A stretch of 64,000 nt of DNA from Burhinus oedicnemus (Eukaryota > Chordata > Aves > Charadriiformes > Burhinidae): NCBI GenBank assembly GCA_008921705.1, contig VFFE01007583.1:422077-486076 (forward strand). Reading direction: 5' to 3'. Position 1 is the stretch's first letter; every line of letters begins with the position of its first letter. Made by a program: the position numbers and the translations under genes. Shown here piece by piece: positions 1 through 9,089 of the stretch. Below the pieces are notes generated by a model, which saw only the letters and a program-made list of their open reading frames with translations, was not told the DNA's origin and did not search any database.

Positions 1-709
1 TGACGTGATTTCCTCTGCACTGCCTTTGCCTGGCTCACCTTTTTCAGCGGTCGTTCCTGAAATAAGTGGAAAGACGGTCACTAAACAGACTCTCTCATAA
101 TAAGTAACCTCTTCATTATTTTCATTTGGGACTAGCAATCTGGAGAACATATAGAAGAAACTACCTGAAGGGTAACAATTTGAAGACAGAGAGAGAGAGA
201 AATAGTCATGACATGTAATGCACCAATTGACCTAAAGATGGATTTGTCTCAAAGCAACATAACATATTTTTATTTGCTTGAATTTATGGAAATAAATTTT
301 ACAGCACTGCTTTTTGGGGCAGACAGAAGTTAGCAGACTCCGAGGAGCGTACGTATTTCAGGAATTTGAAAGAAGTTAAAGAGCCAATGTATCAGAGACA
401 CGACTTCAGGGACAAAAACAAACTGGAGGGAAAGGGAATAAGTGGAAACAGAATGGTGCTGAGGATGAAGTTGGTCATTCCACTGCTTGGCAAAAATTTC
501 TGCTTTTTTGCTAAATACCCTTTAAAAAGCATCTGCTTTCTGGGGAAAACTGGAGATTTCTATTGAAAAGATATTGAAGTATTGCTATGTTTGGCACATT
601 TTCTGAAATTCAGCTTTCTAGTGTAGAAATTAAAATTTGCCAGGGAAGGAAAACATCCTCTGTTTTTGTTGTTGCTGTTGACAAGTTTTAGTAAGAAATT
701 TCTCCTTAC

Positions 710-751
710 CTGCCTTCACTGAGGAATGAAAAGCTTGCACTTGATGCAGAG
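710..751 (-). other. Candidate 42-nt microexon (splice signals only)
   Basis: On the minus strand a pyrimidine-rich tract ends in CTAG before position 751, and the segment ends at 710 in GGCAG followed by GTAAGG, a strong donor. Two of the three frames stay open across the 42 nt. A segment this short could arise by chance, and no neighbouring exon is evident. It is recorded only because both splice signals are good. Confidence 0.13.
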
Positions 752-1479
752 CTAGAGCAAAAGACAAACAAGGAGAATGACAAAATTAGACAAGTCAAAG
801 CATCCTGATTTGTTTTTTATCTACTCTTTGGTACTTTCTCTTCTTAGCTTCTTGTCTGTTTTTTTTTCTGCTTGTCAGGGCTCTTCTTTTAGGCGATCAG
901 CATTTTGTACAGGGATCGCTATTGAGTTTTTCACACAGGCTAGGATCTTGTGGGTTTGACTGGCAGAGGGTTAGGGGTTACAGCATGTGCCAGTCACTGC
1001 AGACAGCCAGCTAGAAGGAAAGGTCATCTGGGCAACCCTTTGCTATAGTAAACAGCAGGGGAGCCCAAACAAGAAGGCTGAAATATTCGATGTAAAAAAG
1101 CAAGCAGAGCCCTCGTTTGGGAATAGACTTGGGCAAACAACCAGCTGAAAACCATCGCAACCAGCACTCCCGCTGCCTGACTGCAGTCTGAGCAGTCAGT
1201 CAGGCCCTGGAAAGTGTTGCTGCCGAAGGCTGATAGTTTTGCTGTGTGCTGTTCCTAGCGCCAGCTTACAGTCTTCCGTGCCATCAACCCTGAGGCAAGA
1301 CTACATATCTGCACGGCAAACTTGAGCAGTCCTCCTCAGCTTAAACTCAAGCACTTGTTTTATGACCTTACTAGGTCTGGATTGACAAGGCCCTGGTGCC
1401 TGTTCACATGTATTTATGGGGAAGGCAGGATGCGCAGATGGAAGTGGCATTGTTTCTAGAGAAAACAATCAGGGCTGAT

Positions 1480-1523
1480 AGGATAAGGACAGACCTGATG
1501 TGAGGATAAGGACAGACCTGATG
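1480..1523. repeat. Tandem duplication, 21-bp unit at 23-bp period
   Basis: The 21-bp string AGGATAAGGACAGACCTGATG occurs at 1480-1500 and again, identical, at 1503-1523, separated by TG. It looks like a recent local duplication, for example by replication slippage. No function is inferred. Confidence 0.9.
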
Positions 1524-3013
1524 CGAGTGTCAGCTAGAGACAGGGGCTGATGCTGCTAGGGTGACATTTCAAATATACTCTTACATGGTTTATTTGCAAA
1601 GAACGAACATAATGGTGCTCCAAGAGACGAAGAACTCCACCTGCTCTAGAGATGTAGCTATAGCAACCTCCACACGATTACATTGCTAATCCGCAGGTGT
1701 TGAAGAGGCATAGATAGATGCTGTTGAGTAATTCGGCTCCAAATAGGTACTTGGATCTGAATAACAGCTTGCATTTATGTCCCAAATATGGATCATTTCC
1801 AGTTCTGCAATTCTTCCTTATAAAAGCAAAATTCCCATTCTTTATTTTATAATAGGAGTCTTAAAACTTGGCCATGCTATCTAACAAGCTAGACAGCTCC
1901 ATTACTTTTGGGTGAGGCAGAAGTGGGGGAAAAGGAAACCTTTTCATTGTCAAATATGTCCAAAATATTTCTTGCATGTTTTATCTGAGTGACTCCTCAA
2001 TGGGAACAAAATCAAACAAAAGGCAACACTTGTTCTGTTTTCCTGTATACATGATGTACTGACAAATGTATTGCGTCTTCACATTGAAGACCACCTATTC
2101 CACTGCAGACAGTGGTGGCAGTCTCTGAACGTGTACCAGATCAGATCATGCTTCATTAGCAGCCACAACACTGTTGAAAACATCAAGCCAACATCCGTCC
2201 TGCTTTAGTCTCCATGAGATGTCATTGAACTTGGTGGGGATGCCTGGGATGGAAGTCAAGGCAGAATATGACTCATCATCAAGCAGCTCCAAAGGAACCC
2301 GGACCTTTGATAAGCAAAATCTGCAATTCACTCTTTCAATAAAAGGAAAGAATTCGACAGCTCCAGGAGAAAAATGACCCTTCATTGTATTCACCACTAA
2401 TCTGCTGGAGCACTCCTTCAGGACAGTAATTCAGTCACACACTCATCATTTCATGAAAGCTAGTTAAGGACATTTGATGAAGCCTCTAATGTCTGTATGG
2501 CATGTCCCTTTCCTTCTCTCCTTTTTATCCTTTATTTCTTTGCCAACTGAACATCCCACAGCCCAGTCACTCCCCTCACTTCCTGAAGCAGCCTACGCCG
2601 CCCTGTTTCCCGCCCCTGCTTTATTTATTTCTTTGCAGAGTGCTGCATAATCACATTATTTATTTATCTGAATGACTTTGCCGTATCAAAGAACCACAGC
2701 TCAAAACAGAAAAGCCATTTGAAGTATCTCGACGCTTGCAAAAATCAGTGGTCAAACTCGGATGCTTGCCTTTCGCATGAACTGCATGCATATGACAGTG
2801 CAGTGGGTCACAGTGCAAACACCCACTGTTTCTTCCATGGGACCCTGCCTTGTCCCTTGCTCAGGATGCAGCTATTCCAGCAATGTTACCTTATTGTTGA
2901 AATCAGACATTCCTCATTCTGCTCCTAGGTTCCCTGTCCTGCTGCCTGTCTGCTGGTCTTGCTTTCACCTCTGTCTCCTGCCCCACTGACCCGCTGTCCC
3001 TATGTCGGTGTCC

Positions 3014-3777
3014 TGTCCTGGTTTGAGGTAAAACAGAACCAATTTTCTTTTTGGTAATTTTACTTTTCAGATAAGCCTCTTCTAACTCTCTGAAATTAAT
3101 GGCATATTGTTCAGACAGTGTCTGATTCTGGCAGATAAGGTCTGAAGTTCATAGTGAGTACCAAGGAACGGTACGCAGAGAGGCTCTTGCTTATGCTTAT
3201 TGCTGTGACACCCAAGGCCAGACAACTTTGTTATTTGCCCCATTGGAGCGTTGGAAATGGAAGAGCATAGAGAGGTCACACCTGTGGGAAGGAGTGGACA
3301 GGACAGGTGACCCAGAACTGACCACCAGGGTATTCCATCCCATCTGCCTCATGCTCAGTGTAAAAGCTGAGGGATCAAAGGGTCAGCCTCTTCAATGGCT
3401 GGCATCCGAGGAGGACTCTGTCTGTTCATCTGTTTTTGGTCCTGATCCATGCACTCCTGAATCCAGATCTGGAATCCAGTTCCCATCCATCGCTGAGTCC
3501 AGTCTGGGTCTTTCCCAGCGCCTGCCAGTGATATGTTTTTTTATATACTGTATGTATTTCATTATTTTCTTATTAATGTTATTATATTTTCTTTTATTAT
3601 TTTATTACTAATATTTCATTAAAGTAGTTTAGTTCCTTTTTCAACCCATAAGTTGTCTCTTCCTCTCATTCTCTCTCCTCTCGTCTGAATAGAGATGCTT
3701 TCCCCTCTCTGAAGGGACAGAGGTCAAAGAGAGCATCTGTCATTCATTCAGTGGCCAGTCCAGCCCAAACCACACCA
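3014..3777 (+). mobile_element. Solo-type endogenous retrovirus LTR
   Basis: The block opens with TGTCCTGGTTTGAGGTAAAA and closes with AGCCCAAACCACACCA, giving the TG...CA ends of a retroviral LTR over about 764 bp. The opening and the closing 'cagcccaaaccac' style are ones I associate with ERV LTRs common in bird genomes. An AT-rich core around 3537-3610 contains a TATA-like stretch, and ATTAAA at 3618-3623 can serve as the polyadenylation signal. No primer-binding site follows and no gag, pol or env is readable on either side, so it is probably a solo LTR left by recombination. I could not find a matching target-site duplication, so the 3' boundary may be off by a few bases or one flank may be deleted. 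The family assignment (ERVL or ERVK type) is uncertain. Confidence 0.75.
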
Positions 3778-4179
3778 CCTTTGTTTCACAACAGCCCCAA
3801 CCCCCTTGCACCCACTGTCCCAGCCAGCAAGGCCACCCTGGCCACCAGGAGGCAACAGGTTCCTCCACCTCCCGTCCCCTTGGGACATTTCAGACTCCTT
3901 GTCCCTGGCTCTTGAGTTTTTTTCTTTCTGCCTCTTGTCACTGAGTGGCCCCAGCCGTGGGGGCTGCCAACCCCTCGCAGGGTTAAGGGACAGCTGGAAG
4001 GGGAAATTACAGTATCTCTCTTGGCCACCAAGGGGAAGCGGCGCTTTGGTCTTTGGTGCCTTGGTCCTGGGCGACCAGCACGCTCAAGCTTTGCATGTTA
4101 AACAGATTGGTCCTGCCTGGTCACCTGCTATCAATTGCGCTTCCCGCCTCAGATGATCAATCTGAAATCACAACCCCCT
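3778..4179. other. GC-rich spacer between LTR and LINE remnant
   Basis: This stretch is clearly more GC-rich than its surroundings and carries no recognisable gene. It holds a good CTCF-like core at 3842-3856 and a weaker related string around 4025-4040 in the same orientation. It sits directly against the LTR 3' end, so it could be non-LTR flank or an unrecognised internal piece of the same element. I see no retroviral coding motif in it. Confidence 0.45.
3842..3856 (+). promoter_or_regulatory. CTCF-like motif
   Basis: CCACCAGGAGGCAAC agrees with the core of the vertebrate CTCF consensus (CCASYAGRKGGCR) at nearly all positions. One such match in 64 kb can occur by chance, and CTCF binding depends on flanking bases I cannot score here. 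A looser related string (CCACCAAGGGGAAGC) lies about 180 bp downstream. Confidence 0.35.
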
Positions 4180-4950
4180 TCTCGGTAAGGCCATAATAAC
4201 TATACTCCTGTCTTCTAGTTCTTTATTAATTAAGTCTTTCCTCAATTTCTCCATTACTTTGCCCAGGATTGGTATCAAGTAAACTGGACTATATTTACTC
4301 GTGTGGTTTCATTTGTCTTGAAATGTTTACACAATATTGACATTGGCCTTTGAGAATTTCTCCCTTATTTCATGACTTATTAAAAATTTACATACACAAG
4401 CTAAAAATATCCTGCATTGACTCTTGGGAGGCACTTTTGTCGACCTTCAGATTTCAAAAATATTTAACCCTAATGCAAGTTGTTCAAGATCTTTCTTAAT
4501 TAGAAATACGTCAGAAAATACATTATTCCAAATAGAGAGCAGAAATTATTGTTGAACACTTTGGGGTTTTTCTTCATTGTTACTAATGACTTGGCTGTCT
4601 CCAACTAGTAATGAAACTATGGCACTGATAGTTTTTCTGATATTATTTCTAAGTTTTCAGGAAACTCTTCTTCTTAAACAAAGCCTGACTAGCCATGGAC
4701 TTTTTTCTGATGTCTTTAGTATCCTTTATCAATTTTCTACACTTCATAAACTCTTATTTATATGGATTTTTATCATCTCTGCCTTTTTTCCCATATGTTG
4801 CATATTGCTTTTTAATTCGTTATTCCTTCCTTCATTCTTCCACTGAAAGAGAATGGGCTTTTCACTAATATTATTCAGCTCCTTTACTGTGAAGTAATGG
4901 CTCTTTGGCCATTTAATACGTGCTTCTTGCTAATGATTTTTTACACTCAG
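4180..4950 (-). mobile_element. Decayed CR1/L3-type LINE with RT remnant
   Basis: Read on the minus strand, the segment holds broken pieces of a LINE ORF2. Near 4225-4310 one frame gives SPVYLIPILGKVMEKLRKDL followed by a helix ending in LEDR, closely resembling the RT block 'RPVSLTS-PGKVMEQII...HLEDN' of CR1/L3 elements. Just upstream in the element come REKFSKANVNIV and, after a stop, FQDK. These correspond to the 'W(K)KANVTPIFKKG' block that normally precedes it. Further upstream, near 4520-4570, NPKVFNNNFCSLF resembles the 'K..LN.FFASVF' segment. Order and spacing fit the family. Stops and frameshifts are many, so the copy is long dead. The outer boundaries are estimates, and the subfamily (L3 versus old CR1) is not certain. 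Confidence 0.6.
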
Positions 4951-6300
4951 TTTCACTTGTAACTTCTCTCAGTCTGGGAAACTAGTTCCTTTAAGTACCA
5001 AGAGTATGTGGTACTTGGAGCTACACAGCTTGTCAGGACAGTAATGGCAGCTGTCCCTAGGCAGCCTGTGCTTTCTGCTTCCGCGCAGTTTTCCTTGCCA
5101 CACAACCCAGTGCCGAAGGAGCACACCAGTCTGTACCCAGACAGGGGCTGCAGAGGGTCTCACCTCTCTGAAGCAGACCTGTTCGGTTTCATAGGCAGGT
5201 GCAGTTTATGAAGCAGTTCCCTGACACACAGGCAGTGCAGATTTGCTGCCTCCGAGATGCCTGCTGTCCCCAAACCAGTGATGGTGGAGAATGTGCCACC
5301 TCCCCTCTCACAGCCTGTGCCAGGCCCAGGCAGGTTTTATCCAGTGCTTGTAGCATTGGCATCCTACAAAGCCTTCCAGGCGGCTTCAGTAGGCCAGTTA
5401 TATTGGATTTCTTCCCATCAGTGATTACTTTCAGTTCTTCCTGCTTGCTACACAAACTCCTCAAGTCAGTTTATAAATCCATGGAAGACAAGGGGTCTGG
5501 TGACGCAGGAGCATCCACATAACCCCGTGGGAACCGGAGGCTCAGAGGGAGGTAGAGGCTGGCTCAGAGGTCAGGGAGGGCAGAGTCAAACTGAACTCTC
5601 TTTCTTAATCCTCTGCCTCCACTGCAAGACTTATCCTTCCTCCCAAATTGCTTTTGAGCTGTATTGCTCCCAGATGCGCAGAAGTGTTTTTAGCGAGCCC
5701 AAATAGCCTCTCAGTTATCTAGTTGAGAGGGAAATGTCATATATTGCTGAAGGAAAATCTTAACTTTCTCTCTGTATGTGTATGCTAGCCCATAGCAGAA
5801 ATAGTTCCAGCTAGAAAAATATTATTTTGGGAATCAAAATCAGCACTTTTTCTTGTTTGAGTGTGTTATTTTTCACTTTGTTTGGCACTTCAAGTGCAAG
5901 GTCATGTGGCAAATCATTACACCAGCAATGTTTATCTCCGTTTGAAGAACTCTGTCAAGACTTGATTTGAAAAAGGTTTGGGTAGTGCCTATTCTTTTTT
6001 CTTGACAACAGCTCCATTATTCAAAGCCTATTTATGCAAAATCATTTGCTGCAGAGGTATCTTCATTTTAATTGCAGAAAGGAGACTTTTTTAACAAAAA
6101 CAAAAAAAAAACAACAAAAAAATCAAGAAAAAAGCCAGTATTCTTAAAGAGGGAATAATCTTTTTTAAAATTATAATGTTGAATTGTACACCCCCACTCC
6201 CATAGATTCTATGAGAAAATCAGGGAAATATTGTTTAGAGAGATCACCTGGGCAAACAGCCCTCTTGAAGTCGGAGCAGCATCAACCTCGCTCAGGCCAG
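4951..6300. other. Unassigned noncoding stretch
   Basis: No gene or interspersed repeat could be recognised. Open frames near 5199-5522 have no family resemblance and are interrupted by ordinary sequence. An A-rich simple tract lies at the 3' end (6094-6134). Confidence 0.55.
6094..6134. repeat. A-rich low-complexity tract
   Basis: The tract is a run of short A blocks interrupted by single C, T or G bases. It could be the decayed tail of a plus-strand retroposon, but no element body is readable upstream. Confidence 0.8.
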
Positions 6301-6308
6301 CCTGTGCA

Positions 6309-6364
6309 CTCACACACACCCCCCACAAACACGCACACCTTTCTGTATGTATGCACATACACAC
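6309..6364. repeat. Degenerate CA-rich microsatellite
   Basis: The stretch is a patchy CA/ACAC sequence with C-run and TATG interruptions. It is old and imperfect. Confidence 0.75.
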
Positions 6365-6539
6365 CAAATTACAACTTTTATTGGCCTTCACTATTTTTAG
6401 TAGTTTTTAAAACCTTACACAGGTGCCGTATCTTAGAAATACAGCTTTTAACACCAGCTGGTTTCGCTCTGCTAAGTGTTTTATCTAGAAGATTAGATTA
6501 CACACCCTAGGGAAGAAAGCGACTTAACCACATTTGTAC

Positions 6540-6860
6540 GGCAGGTAAAGTGCTTTGGGCTCTGCATTGTGCCATTAAGACCAATATGAGAAAGCGGCAA
6601 GACTTATCTTAATCTTGCTGATCGCCTCAATTAGCACGGTCCCTATAGTGTCCTCCTTGATATCTAATCCCCACGGTTTCTTGTTCTATGTATTTTGCTC
6701 TGATAATGTTATCAGATCATTGCTAAGGGTACAAAAGTACGTATTAAGTAAGCGAGGATGTGGCAGTTATTGAGAGAAGCCATGTGCTTAATTAACATGG
6801 AAATCAAGCAATAGACCATTAAGTCTTTCATGTAAGGGAAAGAAATGTACTAGATACAGG
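6540..6860. other. AT-rich block with conserved-element character
   Basis: No gene is present. The block carries several TAAT/ATTA cores, including TTAATTAA-type strings near 6790 and CAATTAG near 6630, and GATAATGTTATC near 6703-6714, a paired inverted GATA-like string. Unique, AT-rich sequence dense in homeodomain-type cores is typical of vertebrate conserved noncoding elements. Conservation itself cannot be seen from one genome, so this is only a suggestion. Confidence 0.3.
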
Positions 6861-7035
6861 CCCTAAAAATAAAAAGTGGGGGGAAAAAAAAGGAAAAAGT
6901 GTACAGGGAAGAAGACTAATTATAAACAGAATTCAAAAGCGATGCCATTCATAACAACCTGTCTACTCCTGGCAAACACTTTCATCATTCAGAAATAACT
7001 TTTCATACACAACAACATAAGCAAGCGGTAAAAAA

Positions 7036-7046
7036 GGGGGGGGGGG
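7036..7046. repeat. G11 homopolymer
   Basis: There are eleven consecutive G residues after a short A run. A second G11 tract occurs at 27883-27893. Such tracts are prone to length error in sequencing. Confidence 0.85.
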
Positions 7047-7463
7047 CTGTCCTCCCACATCTCACACATCCAAGATGTAGTGAAATTATCTCCATACTCA
7101 TGGGGCTTATCCTTATTCACGAGGGTAGCCTCCACTCCCAGAGCAGCCCTGGGTGCTTCCTTAGTCATGCGAAGATAACCAAAGACGAAGATTCAGACCC
7201 AGGAAACCTGATGAAATGACGATCTGTGTCTTTCCAGCCAATTCTGCAAATGATGCCTAGCATAAAGATTGCTGCGGTTAAAAATAAAAAACAAAAAAAA
7301 TTCCCTGGGAGAGAGTAAAAGTCAGTTTGGGAGGCTGTCAATCTTGAACTGGCAGCAAGCGCTGCTACCAGAAGCAATCCCGTGGCTGAAATTGCCTTCT
7401 GCTCTCTGATGTGCCATCTGATGCTCTGGATGGCTTTCAACAAGTGTCCCTGGGCCAGGCTGC

Positions 7464-7682
7464 CGTGGCCAGTGAGCGCTACTGTCACGGCGAGAGCGCC
7501 TGCGGGTCCTTCGCCAGGGCGGCGGGGAGGCAGGCCGTGCTCTTCCTCCCCAGCCCGCACCCTGCACCGAAACCTCATCTTGGGGACCGCGTCCCCGTCA
7601 GTACGAGCTTTCTTTCCTCTGAAGTCTCACGGTGAGAGCCTCAGGGGACTGCTTCGGTTTAGGGGTTTTCCTTCTGTTTCCG
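7464..7682. promoter_or_regulatory. Small CpG cluster
   Basis: By hand count about 19 CpG dinucleotides fall in roughly 219 bp, far denser than the rest of the window, and the sequence is GC-rich. This resembles a small CpG island and could mark a promoter or enhancer. No TATA box or recognisable first exon is seen. A minus-strand open frame of 137 codons (7165-7578) overlaps the cluster and is best explained by the low stop-codon density of GC-rich DNA. Two candidate plus-strand exons begin about 350 bp downstream, so a plus-strand noncoding transcript starting here is conceivable. Confidence 0.45.
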
Positions 7683-8027
7683 ACACCCATCTCACCCTAT
7701 CCCCAGTGCGCAACACATGGGATCATGTTTTGGAGAAGGGTGGAGGGCCAAATGTTCGTTTCAAAACCTGCCTATTTAATCATGTGAATCCTTTTTATCC
7801 ATTTTATCTGGATCAATCTTTTAAATCACCTCAGTGCTTACACCTCGCTGGGTAACTGCCATGAAAGACAGCAGCAGAGGCTCTGATGCTCAACGACTGC
7901 TGCAGAGTTTTTCCTCTCCTCTTTCCTCTGCCAAAATTTTAAGCAACATACACCTGTTTCTGAGCTAGGAAAGCCACTCTGTCTGTTGTGTTGCCTTTCC
8001 TGACTGACTTCCTGACTTATGTTACAG

Positions 8028-8095
8028 GGCCAGGACAGCACCTAAAGGAAATATTTCTGCAGGAGGAACAGCCTTCTACTAGTGAAGTCGCAAAG
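8028..8095 (+). other. Candidate internal exon (68 nt)
   Basis: A pyrimidine-rich run (CCTTTCC...CTTCCTGACTTATGTTACAG) ends at 8027, and AAG|GTAAGA follows 8095, so both splice sites look strong. One frame is open throughout (two leading bases, then 22 codons beginning PGQHLKEIFLQEEQ), and the exon would end in phase 0. I do not recognise the peptide. The next candidate exon (8856-8935) is 760 bp downstream on the same strand. Their open frames do not join in phase, which favours a noncoding transcript over a protein if both are real. Confidence 0.3.
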
Positions 8096-8855
8096 GTAAG
8101 AACATCCCATCCTTACAACTTGCAATGCAAACAGTGCCTCATTTGCATTGCTATGGTTTAAATGTAGATGGTCTAAGATAAGTCATTGTCAGATGCCAGT
8201 AAATATTGATGAGTGCTCCAGGACCTGGTTTGTAACCATTGCTTTCTCTTCTGTCACAGCCTGAGAGCTGCATATTAGCAGAGATGTCGATGGAGCTTCT
8301 GGGAAGGAAATGCATCCTTTTGCTTAGTGGGTGACAGCAAAAGAAAATAAGAAAGTTAGGGAAGAAAATTTCCAGATGAATAATGAATCGAGCCACGTTG
8401 GAGGTTGGTGAATCTTAATTAGAAACCTGACATACCGGCAGCCTTACATCCTCGCGCTCCGTGCACTCAAAGAGATGCTTCGTAGCAGCCACGTCTGTGT
8501 GGTCCCTGCCTGTCGGTGCCTATAATGCCAGTGATGGAGCCTCTGGTTGGACCAGGGTGAGCAGCAGCCACCCAGGTTGGGGACAGCACTGCTGCTTTTC
8601 TCATGCAGATGAAGGGACAGCAAAAATAATGGGGAAGTGTGACTCTGTCGCCACCCTGACTCCCTTCAGAGATTATCAGGTTCTCTGGTGAACTGTATTC
8701 ATCTTGTCTATTGTAAACAGATCTTGTCACTTCTTTCTGCTTTTGTTTTTTCCTAATGGGAGTTTCAACACTCCTATTTCAGATGCCTTAGTGAAGTGCC
8801 TGAAGTTACAAGGAAGGGAGCGAGAACATCAACCTGCATCTGCTCTCTCCTGCAG

Positions 8856-8935
8856 AGTTGTCATCAATCATCTTGTCTGGACTAGCAAGTGAGAGACAGC
8901 ATGACCCAAAGGGCAGCCCCAGAACTAGGAGGCAG
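8856..8935 (+). other. Candidate internal exon (80 nt)
   Basis: CTGCATCTGCTCTCTCCTGCAG provides a near-consensus acceptor ending at 8855, and GGCAG|GTGAGG gives a strong donor after 8935. One frame is open (two leading bases, then 26 codons), and the peptide resembles nothing I know. The donor lies at the edge of a MIR-like SINE, so the exon may be a lineage-specific noncoding one. It pairs with the candidate at 8028-8095. Confidence 0.3.
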
Positions 8936-8939
8936 GTGA

Positions 8940-9085
8940 GGTTCTCCCAGACTGCGATCTGAGAAGGTCAAGTCCTTGAGCCTCAGTTTCTCCAACTCTA
9001 AAATGAGAGAAACACTTATTGCTCCAATTTATTTCATGTTTTAGAGGAAAAGTACTCTGTAAGTGCTATGGTTTATTATTCTAAT
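8940..9085 (+). mobile_element. MIR-like ancient SINE
   Basis: The string TTGAGCCTCAGTTTCTCCAA followed by CTCTAAAATGAGAGAAACACTTA matches the central part of MIR ('GCCTCAGTTTCCTCATCTGTAAAATGGGGATAATA'). Further on, AAAGTACTCTGTAAGTGCTATGG and TTTATTATT match the MIR 3' portion ('AAGTGCT...TATTA'). Order and spacing agree. MIR-family SINEs are shared across amniotes, so presence in a bird is expected. Divergence is high and the ends are approximate. Confidence 0.6.
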
Positions 9086-9089
9086 GTGA

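Larger units (their letters stand above)
1..3013. other. Unassigned noncoding stretch, 5' end of window
   Basis: No gene is recognised here. The stretch has ordinary mixed composition with stop codons in all frames at short spacing. It contains a tandem duplication near 1.5 kb and a 42-nt microexon-like segment on the minus strand (710-751), both listed separately. A minus-strand open frame of 83 codons at 2146-2397 is readable, but it matches no family I know and has no convincing flanking signals. The rest shows no repeat or RNA gene that I can name. Confidence 0.6.

Noticed and set aside
7177..7192. Minus-strand string TCTTTGGTTATCT resembling the start of miR-9
   Set aside because: The match stops after 13 bases and the complementary arm needed for the miR-9 hairpin is absent.
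7165..7578. 137-codon minus-strand frame over the CpG cluster
   Set aside because: The arginine/proline/alanine-rich start is what GC-rich DNA gives in any frame. It is not called as a gene, and a possible short exon within it is noted separately.
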